A stretch of DNA of 64,000 bases. Source: Hirundichthys speculiger. Taxonomy: Eukaryota; Chordata; Actinopteri; Beloniformes; Exocoetidae. Position 1 is the first letter of the stretch, and the number at the start of each line of letters is the position of its first letter. The notes under the pieces are model-generated. The model worked only from the letters and a program-made list of their open reading frames with translations. It did not search any database and was not told the origin of the DNA. The stretch covers positions 2,317,501 to 2,381,500 of the forward strand of contig JAGFBZ010002033.1 of NCBI GenBank assembly GCA_018398805.1, written 5' to 3'. Below are positions 40,728 to 62,890 of this stretch, one piece after another. A program made the position numbers and the translations under genes.

Positions 40728-43100
40728 CAACGCCATCGTCCAGATGTTACTAACATCAAATAAGCAAAGAGGGAATGCCCCAAACACTACCATTAACAAA
40801 GATGTTCTGGTTATTAGTTGTGGAGAAAAAAAAAAAAAAAAAGAAAAAACAATGTCTGAATGAACTTTTATGTCTGTTACTAATGCTGAGCCAATATCAC
40901 TCTTGCCCCTCCCCCTTTGAGCGGCATCCTTTCATGTCTCGGGGGGCCAAAGCAGTTGCACGTCACGAAATTAGACTGCCGTACATATATTTGAAATGGA
41001 TATATAGTTACTTATCCACTTTGGAGTATCTCTTCCGTTAATGAAATTTGATACATAGATTTTCTCCTTTTCATTGCGTCCCTCCAGGAGTCATTTCAGT
41101 CTGTTATCAAAGAACAGATATAAATATCCACGCCAGGTTCCAGTGCTCAGGAGAAGCCTCTGGCATATAAAGCTGTTACATTGCTTTTTGTTACAATGAG
41201 TGAGTGTAGTTTTTCATGTTGCTCTTGCTATCCTCTGCTGTTTTGAAGATTATAACCAATGAAGTGAATGTGTATTGAACTAGTTTACAGTGCCACTAAA
41301 GCTCCACTCAACCAAGAGTGCCTCAAAAGTCTGAAATGAAATGACATTTTCTCCCATTTAATTGCATTTCCCTTTCTTTCATTTTTCGGTATGTATTCTC
41401 ACTGAAAGACAAACATTGTGTGTTTTGCCAGGCTGGAAACAACATTTTTGGGGCTGTTTCTTTCAACTCTTGAGGTGCCCTCATTGAGTGGGGTTTTCCC
41501 AGTGTCATGAATTTATCCTTTGAGAGTTCACAATTTGAAACGTGGACAGAGAAGCTGTCAGGTTTTTAGCTTGGGGTCTCTGCAGGCTGGAGCTTCCTTC
41601 AGAAATGTTCACCTGCTGTTCTTGTCTTTTTTTGTATGTCTGGAGGAAGGATGTGTAATTAATGTGCATAATCCAAGCCTTTGTTTTCTTTTACAGTAGG
41701 ATGAATGCATCAGTTATTTCAGGGTGCATTCTTAATAAAAATGGAGTATGCGTAAAACTGGCATGATTTCTGGTTCCTGGTCATACTATATACCTATCGG
41801 GTTAGTGGGATCTGTCAAGTCTAAAGCCAACTTTCCAGTGAAACAAGGAAATGGACAGTGCAAACTGTGTGTGCAGTGATCTAAAGGAATATATGAAATA
41901 TCTGAACCTGCAGCCTCCAAAGAAGCTTTGCATTCACAGACAAACTAAACTGCGTCATGTTAACATGAGAACCATGCACAGACCTTGATCTTGACCTCCC
42001 AAGTCAGTTTTATGCTTCTGATATTGAGCAAATAAATAATGTAATATAAATTAGAAGCCCAGTTAGAAGGCTTATAATTAAGAATATTGATTTATTCCTT
42101 CATTGGTTCTTACAGGATCTCAGGTGTGCTGGAGCTTATCCCAGCTGTTACTGGGAAACAGCTCACCCCAGAAAGGTCGCCAGTCCATCATAGTATCAAA
42201 AATATTTTAGCATTAAAATTTAAACAAACTGTTTTTTTGGGATGGCAATAAAACAACATGGACTTTTTAAAAGACAGCAGCACTTGCGGCTCGGTCTCCA
42301 TGTCGCTGTGTTTTTCAAGGTACATCTGAGAGTTATTACCTGGTGATTGTCACATGATACAGTTTTGGTAAATCAGGGAAGATTACACAACCTCGGAGAG
42401 CAAATCGGTGTAACTGTTATTTATTGAGATTGATTTTTTTTTGTTGTTGTTTTTAGTCTAATTGAAATACAGGTCTGCAATGGACCAAAATGTTTTCTTT
42501 TTTAAGGGTTGAATTTACTTTAGTAGTTTGGATAATAGGCATAACTCTGAAGAGACGTTTGTGACAGGTATTGATGTGGATGTAGCATAACTTGATCATC
42601 ATTTTGATCTCAACTTTACACCTGTAAAGTTTTCTAAGTATCTTGTTTGGCTGCCAAAATCAATCAACAGTGATAACACACCTTCCAAAGCACTGGAACC
42701 TTTTCTATTCTTCCCTCAACCGTGCATGTCCCCAGGGGCATGTTTCCATTGTGACAGAAGCCTACTGGTTTTAGCAGCTGAGCAGGTTTAAAAATAATAA
42801 TAATAATAATATGGGTAAGTTCAGATGGTCTTATTGTTTTAATCAAGGCTAATGACTTTTCTTAAACCCTTCTACCTGTGTTGATGTAGTAAAATATTCC
42901 AGGTTGTTACTTGTGATATTCACCTAGTTGTTAAGCGGCTTACAGTAACATATTTATTACGGACAGATGTGGTTATAAAGCGATTCTATCCGTATCCTTG
43001 TGACCTCTGTGGCATTTTATTAGTAACGCAGTCATAGAGCTTCAAGAGGCGAGAAAAAGATTTTTGATTGACAGATGACCGCACCAATCCGCAACGGCGT
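40728..43100 (+). other. prps1 3' UTR and intergenic DNA
   Basis: No gene beyond the 3' UTR. A poly(A) signal AATAAA lies at 41734-41739. At about 42110-42200 the text CTTATCCCAGCTGTTACTGG...GTCGCCAGTCCATCAT resembles an antisense LINE tail of the family seen at 6848. An (AAT)n run lies near 42790-42811. Confidence 0.5.
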
Positions 43101-43375
43101 GACGTAGATTCTTTTTGACCAATGAGCATTCTAGAGGAGGCAGGCTAAATCCTGCACGCCCGGCAGATTAACTTCTGCATTTTAATCTAATGCTGTGGCA
43201 CATCACTGCTTGTGGAAACCATTGTCATAAAATCACGAATGTCTCAAAATTAGCCTCCTCCGCGTGCGTTAGCGGAAATCAATTGTGCTTATGTGCTGCC
43301 TTCAATTCGCGAGGAAAAAAAAATAACATTAGAAAACATTTTTTCTTTTGTCTTTTCTTGCCGACGACTCGCTAG
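43100..43375 (+). promoter_or_regulatory. slc25a53: slc25a53 promoter region and untranslated first exon (tentative)
   Basis: A modestly GC-rich stretch ends in CGACTCGCTAG|GTAAGC at 43375/43376, a strong donor site. The matching acceptor is TTTTCTCCAG at about 44051-44060, upstream of the ATG at 44145. This would give a non-coding first exon. No TATA box is clear. Confidence 0.45.
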
Positions 43376-44144
43376 GTAAGCCGATTTTTAATTGCACTGT
43401 TCTACTGTAAATGATGTCACTTCTCTGAAATGTTAATCTATTTTTTAATGCCAGAAGGGCTGCTTTGTGCCAACAGAAAGGGGAGTTTCCACGTTGCACC
43501 ATGTTTTTTTTTCTTTTTATGTCTTATTAAGTATTGACCGCTCAGTATGCTTTAATTTTGAGCCTGTACTAGTTATTTGCCTCTTAATAGAAGGCTAAGG
43601 TTCAAATTACACAAAAAGAAAATTAGAAAAGAAAATCGGAGAGCAATAACCATCAGCGTCATGTAGTCTGATCCTGATTAATTGCCTTCTTGTTATTGGC
43701 TACTTTGGAGGCTACAAAGGAAACGCAATTGGACAAAGACGTTATTATCATGCTATTTGTAATGGTTTATGAGCCTCCTTTTTTCTGGTGTTGAACCACC
43801 CTTTTTCCATCCACCATCATCCACCCACTTTCCAGACATAAACAAGTGTGCCCAAGCACCTCTCCCTTCTGATTGTTGAGTGGAGTTCAGTAATCTGAGC
43901 ACTAAGTAAATGCTCTGATTATGAAATGTAAATAGACAATGTTTTGATTGCTGACAGATTTATGTGTCCAATGAGAAATCAGAATGCCATCTTTTCTGAT
44001 TTACAATTGATGATGTCATTGTTTAGTTTTTTTTTTTTTTCCTTTTTTCCATTTTCTCCAGTCTTTGTGACTGTAAACATACCACCTGTCCTGGATCAGT
44101 GCAGGCCTAACGTGATTTTCAATTTCAGTTTTCCAAGCACAACA

Positions 44145-45021
44145 ATGGCAGGAAGTCCTGACCACAAACAAGAAAAAGAGAGTTCTGGTGCCACAAAGGT
44201 TCACTTCCAGAGCTACCTACACGGAGGTACCTCAAGCTTGCTGTCCACCCTTCCCACGCTTGTCGTCTTTCCTGTCTACAAGACAATTTTCCGCCAACAA
44301 ATCCACAACACCCCAGTTCACCAGGCAGTGAGACAGCTCTACAGAGAGGGGCCCGTAAGGCTCTACAGGGGTGTGGCTCCGCCGCTACTTATGAGGACAC
44401 TCAATGGCACATTGCTCTTTGGCCTCCAGGACACCCTCCTGCATCAGCTCTCGCTATCATCCCAGAATGTCATCCCTGCCGCTGCCCTACCCGCTCTGGC
44501 GGGGTTTGGTGCAGGTATTGCAGAAGCTGTGGTTTTTACCCCATTTGAACGCGTTCAAAATGTGTTGCAGAATGGCCAAAATGACCGTCATCTGCCCTCC
44601 TTGAAGAGTGTTCTTGTAAGTTTGAAGGAGCAGAGGATGCCCTTGGGCTTCTACAGGGCCTTCCTGCCAGTCACAGCCCGCAACGCCCTAGGGAGCTCCC
44701 TCTACTTTGGCCTAAAGGGGCCAGGTGTGTGCTGCTGTTGCAGGACAGGGGCTCTCTCCGCTGGTCTCCTCCTTCATCTCGGGTACATTGACTTCGATGG
44801 TAATCAGTCTGGCTCTTTACCCGTTGTCTGTACTGGTGGCAAACATGCAGGCACAAGTAGGAGGGGAGGTGAAGGGCGCCCTGGCGTGTTGGAGAGTGCT
44901 GTGGAAATCTCGGCATCAGAGTGTGGCCCTTCTGTACAGAGGTGGATCCCTTGTTATCCTGAGATCATGCATCACATGGGGAATCACCACTGCTATTTAT
45001 GACAGGCAGGAGAAACGATAA
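44145..45021 (+). CDS. slc25a53: mitochondrial carrier, SLC25A53-like
   Basis: An orphan member of the mitochondrial inner-membrane carrier family; the substrate is not established. ATG at 44145 (ACAATGG) starts MAGSPDHKQEKES. The coding part is a single exon. Carrier features include FPVYKTIFRQQ (a variant of the PX(D/E)XX(K/R) signature), REGPVRLYRGVAPPLLMR, GAGIAEAVVFTPFERVQNVL and ALYPLSVLVANMQAQ. The frame changes by one base near 44713-44726: LKGP continues as VCAAVAGQG in the next frame and runs to TAA at 45021, ending ITTAIYDRQEKR. Removing one base gives about 291 aa, close to the roughly 300 aa of the family. The upstream in-frame extension to 43944 crosses the predicted intron and is rejected. 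In human, SLC25A53 lies next to TMSB15B, and here a beta-thymosin follows. Confidence 0.85.
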
Positions 45022-47090
45022 TGGTGAAGAGATGGTTATTATTGTATAACAGTGATGCAGGTACTTCACATGGGCTGTCTGGCAACGTACACTGCGTTGT
45101 TCCTTATTAACCTTAAACTTTTTCAGGGTGCATTTATTTGCCATCAATAGTTGATTTTTTCCATAATTCAAATTACTTTACTGCCTGAGCTTGACTTGAC
45201 ATGTAGTAAAATGTCTTCGGGATATAGTAGACTTGTATCCCACTAAATAATAACAATAAACCAAAGTTTCTTGGGTGCTAGAAATGCAAAAATGGTGCTA
45301 ATGAACCACAGGATGCCTTCCTTCTTATTTTCTTATGAGGAATTCATAATTATTTTGTTCATCCTGGGAAGTACAAATATTGTTGTGTAATATCTCTTTG
45401 ATTCACATGTTATTCAGATATTTTTCAGATATTATTAAATCTGAAAAATATCCAATAAAGGTCACTAGAGAGGGTTGAATAAGGTTGGAAGCTCAGAACA
45501 GTTTTTTCAGTGTTTGAAAAAGACTTTCTCACCTGCAACTTCACAAAGTAAAGCCTTCTACTTTTGAGCAGCTGAAGGACTTGCCAGACATAAAGGGTCT
45601 CACAAAACAGGATGCTAGAAATTGTCTCTTGTTTAGGAAGGTTCCTAATGAAAGTGAAATGACCCTTGAGTGAGATGTCAGTTTCTCTAAAATGATTAGA
45701 ACTGAACCTTCTATGCTTCTTTTATAAATCTACTTGGGCACTGGAGCATCTTTTCTTAAAAGAAAGGGGATAATTCCAGCTCACAGTTCCTTGTGGCCAC
45801 TACAGATAAATATGAGAACAGGAGGGTGAGAGTGAGTAACGTATGACAACATCTTTTACATTTGTACCAACTCAAGACATTCCCTGTCAGTGCAGGAAAG
45901 ACCCTGATGCGTGTTGTTTTTGTATCATAAAAGATATACAGCTAAATTAGATGTAGAACGTATGATCGTCTGTCGGTGCCACCTTATCACACTCATGCAG
46001 CTTGGATAACTGAAACTAGTGATTTCTTCCTTTGTATGTTAAGCAAGCTAGGAATATCAGCAATTGTACATTAAGTGTCTTTTTTCTTTCAGCAGCAACT
46101 CATGCTTTGAACACAACAAGCCTGTTTAAGGGTGCATAACACAGTATTTATTTTTAAAATGATATTTTGCAGCATCTGTCTCAAGAAGACTTTTTCACTG
46201 TTTATTTCTGCCAGAATTTTTAATTTAATTTAATGTACAAGTTTATTTTTATACTTTTTTCCCCCCCGCACCAATAAATATTTTTGTTGGTGGTTTTTTT
46301 CTGTGCTAAAGCCAGTCCTATTCCTCTTGTTCATTGAATCAGAATTGGCCTTTTCCCATCTTTAAGCATAATAGCTTGTGTTGTTTATAATTAAAACTTT
46401 ACACACTATACTATAAGATGTCTAAATGCTCAGGTTACCTTCTTTCTGCAAGCTGAACCATTTCCTTGAAGGTGGGATGAAGCGAACACATACATGTGAA
46501 TGAAAATGGCTGGAACCAGTAAGATTTCAGGTTTCAGTCGTCAGCTCTGTTATAATACTCTGTTGGCTGCCTCATGACTTCCTTTTTGATATTTTTGTGT
46601 TCATGCTAAGCCTGTGCAGATATGCAAATACGTCCAGATTTGGTAAATTATGCACTGAAGTGATACTGTTAGCCAACTTGGAGTGCATCCTGTGTCTTGG
46701 CATTAGGTCAGTGATCGTGTACCTATCCACTGAAAATAAATGGTGTTTATCTCCTCTCAAAGTGCACTAATAAACTGTTATCACCTAATGCTTTTTGTCA
46801 TTTCTGTCATGATACTTATATTAGTTTTAATGAACTGTAATGCCAGGAGTAGTCCACTAGATGGCACTGTGTTAAAAGGTTTCCAGTCTGTGGAGTTGAT
46901 TTTCAGAACCATGACTGTTCATTCATTCATCCATTCATCCATTCATTCTGCTGGAGGAGCCTCCAATGATCGCAAAAATACTTTGGTAAAAGGTTTACCC
47001 AGCGAACATCCTGAAGTTAAGGGGCAGGGCATCTGATGTAAGCCTGAACTTCGGGAACCAATCAAGAGCAGAGCGTCAGTGTCCATGTTG
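45022..47090 (+). other. slc25a53 3' UTR and intergenic DNA
   Basis: AATAAA at 45255-45260 is a candidate poly(A) signal. No other gene is supported. A CATT/CATC tetranucleotide repeat lies at about 46918-46950. Confidence 0.5.
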
Positions 47091-47114
47091 GCGTGCAGGA
47101 GGGCGTGTTTTCTC

Positions 47115-47193
47115 TATTTAAACCGGAGGCTTTGCACGGATTACGCTCTCAGACGCATCTTACCTGGAGAGGACTGTCCCACAGCGCAACCCA
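47115..47193 (+). promoter_or_regulatory. tmsb: beta-thymosin TATA-like promoter and first exon
   Basis: TATTTAAA at 47115-47122 suggests transcription start near 47145. The untranslated exon ends CAACCCAG|GTACAG at 47193. The second exon begins after the acceptor at 48090-48091, 12 bp upstream of the ATG. This two-step layout (non-coding exon 1, ATG in exon 2) is usual for beta-thymosin genes. Confidence 0.6.
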
Positions 47194-48103
47194 GGTACAG
47201 TTATTGTTTCGTGGTCTCTGCTTGCCAGCATTTTAGTGTCAATCGATTTAATCAGAATCTGCATGTGATGCATAGATACGTCATTACTGGTAGGTGCAGT
47301 TTATCTGAAGCAAAATCTTATGAACCTTTTAAATGTGTTATGCAACCCTGAGACCGTAAAGCCATTCACAGGCGTGCTGTATTATTACCACAGTCGTAGA
47401 AACAGTTTTGAGCTTAATTTATAGGCTTGTTCTTCTCTTGGCTTTCGAGCTAAACTGTGCTGGTTCTCTTTAAAATGCACGTCACAGGCTGCACAGGCCT
47501 GTGATTATTTTAATCTTCCACATTCTCACTGTGTTCATTATCAACACCTTTAACGTTTCCACGCCTTTGAGACGCAGATAAGGTGTGGACGGTGAGATAA
47601 TCACAAACCAGACAGGTTCTTCCTCAACAGCAGGTTCAGCGCAACAGAGCAGAAAACGTTGTCATCAAGTTTTCATAATAATGCACGATTATGTACTTTA
47701 CTGGTTCAGGTTCAAGGTAAATATCACCTCATGTTTACATCTGACTGCATGAATACAAATATATGTGCAATTCCAGCAAGTTACTTTCCTATTGGCTTTA
47801 TGGATCTGACTTTCTCAAAATAACAGTGCAGAGTAAAATGGCACCACATTGGAGTTTATTGTGTTGATAGGTCTCGGGGTGTGGGTCTGCATGTTATTTC
47901 TTTTGACTTGGATTGCATAACTCAGGGCTTTTGAGACCAGTATTGCAGTTCAGATTGTGTACCTGTATGGACATGCACTGCAAACAGCATCATATTACAC
48001 ATTCTGATACTTTTTCATGTCTTCCCTCTGACATGTAAAACCCCCATGTGACAACCCTAATATTTGCTTTCTCCCCCACATTTCCCATTAGAGCTCTTCC
48101 AAA

Positions 48104-49268
48104 ATGAGTGACAACAACCCAGTCAATCAGGAGGTGGAGCAGTTTAACAAGCAGAGGCTAAGGAAGACCAGCACGCAAGAGAAAAACACCCTTCCAACCA
48201 AGGAGGGTAGGTGTTGAAAAGGAAACAAGTGTGCTCTTGACAAATATCCGTCTTCTCCTCACCTTTCACCTTTAATTGATGCTTTTGTGCTTAAGCTCCT
48301 CCCTGTCTGTCCTTATGAAACACTACTGCAAACACTGCAGCACAGATTCAGCAGAGGTACACACCCAGCTACATGGCAGCTCGTCCTTGTTCTAACTGTC
48401 AATGTACAGAACCTCCCTGATTGATTTATTGTAAAGTCTTTGCCTCTTGGCATGTAATCGCATCTTGTGTGGTTAATAATAAGCTGACAGAGCCTCTTGT
48501 GCCATGAACAATAAAAGATTAAAATCAATAAATAGAACTACACATTTGGAATCTTTTGGCAGACCAGTGAAGCACAGGCCCAGGTGATAAATCGTACAGT
48601 AGAAAATCTAAAGTTAAAATCAGGTCCACTATATGAAAAGTGTGTCAAAATACTCATCCTGTCCCTCCAGAGGCCATGAAGCTCCCTGCTCTCAGATTCC
48701 ATCTCTTTCTTAATCTGAATCCAGCCCTGACAAGTGTGCCGCGAGGGAGAAGCAGGAGCGGGCAGCACTGCTGTTGCATATCGGCTCTTATGAGGCTTTA
48801 AAGTGACTTTCCACTAAAGAGCCCTGCCACAGTCGCAGTGAAAGGAGGAAAATGTCACGATTATTGCTTCAGCACAACGGGTGTGTTTCATTTTACTTCC
48901 TCTTTGAACCAGGATTCCAAGAGCTGCAATGATGGCTGCACCTTCCCAACATTGTGGGAGGACCACTTCATTAGTGCTCCATGTAAACATGATAATTTCC
49001 CAGCAGTTTTCTGGCACCAGAGTCGAACTCATGAGAGAAAACCGTTCCTGTACACTCAAATAATCATCACTATCACGGACAGAAACTCTGGAGTATTAGT
49101 TGATGGGATATGTGCCAGCCCACGTCTCAGTTACATGTATGTCTCAGGGAGTGGTTTATCAACAGGAAAAAAAAACTTGCTGAGATGAGACTAATACTTG
49201 TCTTGTTTGTCTCTTTTGGTCACACAGTAATTGAAGAAGAGAAGAAGGCAATGAAAGAAGAAAAATAA
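48104..49268 (+). CDS. tmsb: beta-thymosin (TMSB15-related by position)
   Basis: A small cytoplasmic peptide that sequesters G-actin. Coding exons 48104-48206 and 49228-49268 total 144 nt, i.e. 47 aa plus stop. The protein begins MSDNNPVNQEVEQFN, has the actin-binding hexapeptide as LRKTST (LKKTET in the classic form), then QEKNTLPTKE and a basic-acidic tail EEEKKAMKEEK. The intron splits the codon after KE, a conserved position in this family. Position beside slc25a53 matches human TMSB15B, although the protein is not specifically closer to TMSB15 by eye. A poly(A) signal AATAAA lies at 49671-49676. Confidence 0.93.
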
Positions 49269-49676
49269 CTGAAGCGCGCAGCTATGATTCCTCATCAGAA
49301 CTGCCTGGTTACCGAACCCGTCTTCCAGCTAGGAGTCCTGTCGCCACCTCCACCGTTTTCTGTGCCACCATTTTTTTCTTAACAGAAATGATGTTCAAGT
49401 TAACACTAAGGGGAACAATCACCCCCACTTCCAAGTACATCAGTGCACTGGGTGTATTAGATTGTGTTCCTTACAAACAGCTTAGAGAGTGTTGAGATCA
49501 TTATAAATGCTTGATGTGAGGTTTAGCTTAACGGGAAAAACTATGAACAATTATGAGTACTGTCATGAAAAATTCTAACAACACTAATGCATTATTACCA
49601 ACACTGTATGCCTGTAAATGGTGCCATTGCAAAAATGTTTAAAAGAGACAAAAGATGATATTTTACTTTTAATAAA

Positions 49677-51750
49677 AATCAATGCGTGACATGTTTTTGC
49701 TTTTGTTCAGTCATTATTTTTTTTTTCCTTTTAATCTGCTCAAGTGATTTTCAATAATCAACAAACAGTGGTGTTTAATAAACTGGTGCTAAATAATTGT
49801 TGATGTGTGTGAGTGGAACAGGTAGAAATGATAGAGCTGTTGGGCCGCGCCTCACATTCTTCCCTCCTGCACTTCTGACCAGCTGTAACACGTTGCTGCT
49901 TCAGTTGTCCTGACTGAAAACCAGGGAAGTTTTACGAGCGCTGGGTGAATAACTGGGAGAGACTGAAATTTCATTTTACACTTGCAGAAGAATGCAGTCA
50001 TACTGATAACAAAGCTACTGATGCTCAAATTTTATAGGAACAAGGGAGGTTTTCATGTTAACTTGTCGGTCTTCTGTACAGTGTCCAGTTTATAGTAAGA
50101 AATATTGACTCAGTAAGTTGCATTTATAGAAATCTAACATAGATAAAGGGCAGTTTCTCGCCAATGCAGGTACCAACATATTTACACAGTCGTACTTGAT
50201 CTTTCAGTTTTCTTTTGCAATAGTGACAACTGTTAATTGTAACTCGCTGAAAATCTCTTCTAAACTTAAGAGGCAAGACTTCGGAAAAGGTGTGGATCAG
50301 CTGCAGCTGTATCGTCAAGAAATGTGGCTTGAAGTCTGAATGTAGCATCTGCATTTTTTCTCCTTGTACTTTTCCACATCAGGCCTGTTGAGGCGTGTTC
50401 TCACACCAGCATGCAAATACATGACAGAGAGCACATACATGACTTTGGTAAGAATGCAAGTTACCAAAACAACAAAAAGTTGCTCAATTGTCTTGTCTGC
50501 AGTAAAGAAGTGATCAAGATTGTCAAAAAATATGCTCTTCAACAGAATAATGGCTTTTGTGAAGCTGTGCTTTCTAAAATGTCATGAATCCTTTTAAATG
50601 ATCTCTCAGGGTTGGGATGCCTGTGCACAGCGACAAATTACAAATAGTAGCACAGGCTAAAAAAAAAAATCATTCACATATGGTTGTAAACAGGCTAGTG
50701 GACATCATTGACTGCTTTATCTGACCTGTTTGGGTTTTATCAAGAGCACAAGATCATTGTCACTTGCAAAAATAAGTGATGTGAGCACATTTAGCTACAT
50801 CTATTCTTCTGGAGCTTCACTGTCTCCAACAAGAATGTAGGCAGGAATAAATCATTTCACAGCTTCTGTACTATAATAACATAAAGGCAATTAACTTCAA
50901 AACTATTATCACCCCAACATTTGTGCAAATATTTAATATTGTTTATAAAATCATTAAAACAAGTTTTTGGCTTTGGTTTTTGAAAAGCTCTGTGTTTTTT
51001 ATCCATGAGCAATTGGCTGTTTTGTTTGTGCAAAAGGAAGTACTGTAATCCTTATAGTACCCAACATTGGATATCATGATCCAACTACCTCCTTACCTCA
51101 CTTGATGATTCTTTAACATAATACTGTCCATGCATCCATTCTGTACTCCTGATTTTTATTGCTTGCATGGAGAACCTGCAACCCATCCATGTTCACAAAG
51201 AAACAAATGAGACAAACAACTAATCAAGTTCTTACTCACACCCAGAGCCATGGGAAGACCATTTGAATTGGAGGTACTTCATTGGAATCTTCAACCAACC
51301 CAGTAAAGGCAAGTCTAATTATTTAAACACAAAAAATAATTTCATTTACCCCACCCAACCACTCAGGTATTGGACATATGCTCACATATACAGTAGATCG
51401 ATGAATCTTTACACCTTTACAATCTGACAGGGGTACTGTGGTGCCCGCTATTCCAACGGGGTGTGCTGCAGCATCCCCAGCGCCCCCACTTCCCACTGGC
51501 TCTGCTCAAACCTAAGTTCAGTTCAGAATCACCAAAAAAATCTTCCACGCATGCTGGGTGAGAAGGCAAAGAGGACATTCTCTGCGGTTCGCTCACTTGA
51601 GAGAAAATGTGTAAACAGCGACACTCAGTGGCCACAATAAAGTACTACAAAAAGGTGAAGCTGCAGTGTGGCGCGCTCCCTTCGGGAGGCACTAAACAAC
51701 AGGAAAACACGAAGGGGGAGGGGCGAGCGCTGCTCCGCTGCAGGTCTGTT
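49677..51750. other. gene-free interval
   Basis: No exon, RNA gene or clear element can be supported between the thymosin poly(A) signal and the slain1 promoter region. Short open frames near 50124-50542 lack supporting features. Confidence 0.5.
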
Positions 51751-51759
51751 TCACTGAAG

Positions 51760-52017
51760 TCCATCATCGAGCTAGTTAGCAGCGTGACGTGGTGAACGTT
51801 ATTGATGATACGTTTACCAGCTACGAGAAGATGGACTAACTAGCAGAGGGATTTCTCCACTGTCTGGACAGTCACCACCAAGCCGCGGAGCGTTTCGGTT
51901 CGGGTGGTTGTAATTAGCCTCTCCATTCATGCGGTCGATGGAGCACAGGGGAGTCTGAGCTCCGAGTGGCGGGCAGCTCAGTCATCGGTTCGCGGGGACA
52001 ACACGGCTCAGTCACCG
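51760..52017 (+). promoter_or_regulatory. slain1: slain1 promoter region and untranslated first exon
   Basis: A CpG-enriched stretch (for example AAGCCGCGGAGCGTTTCGG near 51880) ends at CAGTCACCG|GTATGG (52017/52018), a donor site. The acceptor TATTACAG ends at 52335, and the first coding exon opens with a 106-bp leader to the ATG at 52442. No TATA box is seen, in keeping with a broadly expressed gene. Confidence 0.55.
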
Positions 52018-52441
52018 GTATGGTTGTGTTGTTGTTAGCATGCTAACCAGCTAACATAAAAGTTGGAGCATAAATATCAACATGTTGCTAGATATAAGCA
52101 CACTTCTTTGTTTGAACTCTTAAATGATAGTTTCCTGCGTCTTCGTGTAGTTAATTACTCAACTGTAGCGAGATAATTGTGGTAGGCGACATGTAAATAA
52201 AAGCTAAAACTTTTCGATTCGTGCACTGTTGTCGTGTCTTAATTAGAGCTAACTGTCTTGGAGGAGTAATTGTTAAAAACTGCATGTTACTGAGGCAATA
52301 AATGAATCACTGTGTGTGTCATTTATCTATTACAGAGCTGCTGTTGTGTAGCTGATTCTACAACTCAGTGGCTCAGCTCGGTTTCATCTCATATTATGGA
52401 CCCGTACTTCATTTCCCGCTGTCTTTTAACAGAGTAGCAGC

Positions 52442-61320
<8,879 letters not shown>

Positions 61321-62084
61321 GCCCTGCCAACGATGAAGGATGTTCACTGCTGCAACCCTTACCCAACTTCTACTCCATAAGAAGAACACAGCCACTGTGT
61401 CCACAAATGTGTTGCACAATCTCTTGGTCCCCCATTTCAGACTGGAGTGCTGGGCTGCACTGGATTTGTAGTTGATCTCTTCCTCGCATGAAACATTGTC
61501 AACCCAGACAAAAAGAAAACTGTAGGTAGATAAGAGGCTACACAATCACACTCCATTTGTCGTATGGACCAACTCTGAGCTTCCAGAAGATTTGTCAATT
61601 TTCCTTTTTTTTTTTTTTTTTTTTTTTTTTAAGTGTTTTTTTTTTTTTTATTTAATGGTAGTTGTGGGAAACAGCTGGAATATTAGGGTTTGCATTCCTG
61701 TACTGTTGATGTAATTAATATGGAGACAATTTTAATGAAGATACTGCTGGTTTGTTTTTATCTGTGTGAATTACTACTAGATGAAGGCGCAGAGTGTTGC
61801 ATGCTGGGTTTTGTTGTTTTCCCTTAGCCCCATGGCCTTTCAAGTTTCTCCAACTCGGGTATTACAAACCTTCCATGTGTCAAACAGTGATGTGTGCAAA
61901 TTTATGAATGTTGGATTGGTTCATAGTGAAATTATATTTGTTTGTGTTTTGCTCTTTGCTCACACAGTAATGCAACTCCTGTAAACCACACTGCCCTTAT
62001 TATGTTTAAAAATATATATGGTTTGTGCCAAGGTGCATTACAGCTACAACTCGTTAATTCCTCAAGTAATATTGAATAAATAAA
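61321..62084 (+). terminator. slain1: slain1 3' UTR with double poly(A) signal
   Basis: Overlapping AATAAA hexamers at 62075-62080 and 62079-62084 are the likely poly(A) signal, giving a 3' UTR of about 770 bp that contains a poly(T) tract near 61604-61650. A further AATAAA cluster lies near 62260. Confidence 0.55.
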
Positions 62085-62690
62085 GGTACTACTAGAGTAC
62101 TGAATTTTCCAGTCATTTTTACAGCATATCTATGTGGATTTGAGTGTTTGCCTTTTGAAACCACTGTATTGAAGAAAATGTTAATTGCACAAAGGTCTAA
62201 TGCCTTAGTCAGCCTATGCACCCTCTTGAAGAGTGCCTCAGACAATTAGGAGCTGTAATAAAAATTAATAATAAAGCCTGCCCTGAAGCTGTAATTGTAT
62301 TTGTTTTTTTTAATCCATTCATGCTAAATTAACGTCTTTCCGCAGCACAAGTTACCAAGTCATTCTATACTGCCTTGGCATACGCAACCAAAAGCAATAG
62401 CACCGTGACCATCAACCGGATACTTCCTGGCTGCATAAACAGCTCTCATATATTACAGCTCCACGCTACCCACCCCTTCTGACAAAATGGCCTACAGGCC
62501 TCATCAGCACATACAAAGTCTGAGCACACAGTGTGCAAGCGTACACTTTATTAATAAAATGTTTGCGTTATTGCGTTTGAATTTTTTGCTCTCGAACTCG
62601 TTATAAATATATTTTCGCTAAGACTAACATTGTGTTAATGTAATTCTGCTCTCCTATGCATGACGCAAATAGTAAGGGATCAGCGGTAAA
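62085..62690. other. gene-free interval
   Basis: Nothing is seen apart from a second AATAAA cluster near 62260 that could extend the slain1 3' UTR. Confidence 0.4.
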
Positions 62691-62890
62691 CGAGGCCACG
62701 CATTGTCTGCCCCCCGCCCTCCCTCTGCTTGTCAGGAAGCAAGCTGATTGGCCGAGGCCTAGCAAAGAGTGGCCGGGGATCCAAACCTGCAGGCCGCACT
62801 TAGCTTACCGTCAAAAATAAACCAAAACAATAACAGACAAACTCGAGAAGGGGGAGAAACACCGATAGAGTCAGAAGACCACGTTATCAG
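62690..62890 (+). promoter_or_regulatory. promoter and untranslated first exon of an unseen downstream gene
   Basis: Base composition turns GC-rich (AGGAAGCAAGCTGATTGGCC near 62735, with a CCAAT-box complement ATTGG at 62748). The stretch then ends GACCACGTTATCAG|GTAAAA at 62890/62891, a good donor. CpG-containing text continues to about 63300. The product cannot be named because its coding exons lie beyond the window. Confidence 0.4.

Noticed and set aside
43944..44144. Upstream in-frame extension of slc25a53
   Set aside because: It crosses the predicted acceptor near 44060 and a poly(T) tract, and carriers of this family start near the ATG at 44145.
48838..49188. 116-codon open frame inside the thymosin intron
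   Set aside because: It has no recognisable domain and is overlapped by antisense open frames of similar quality; chance frame.
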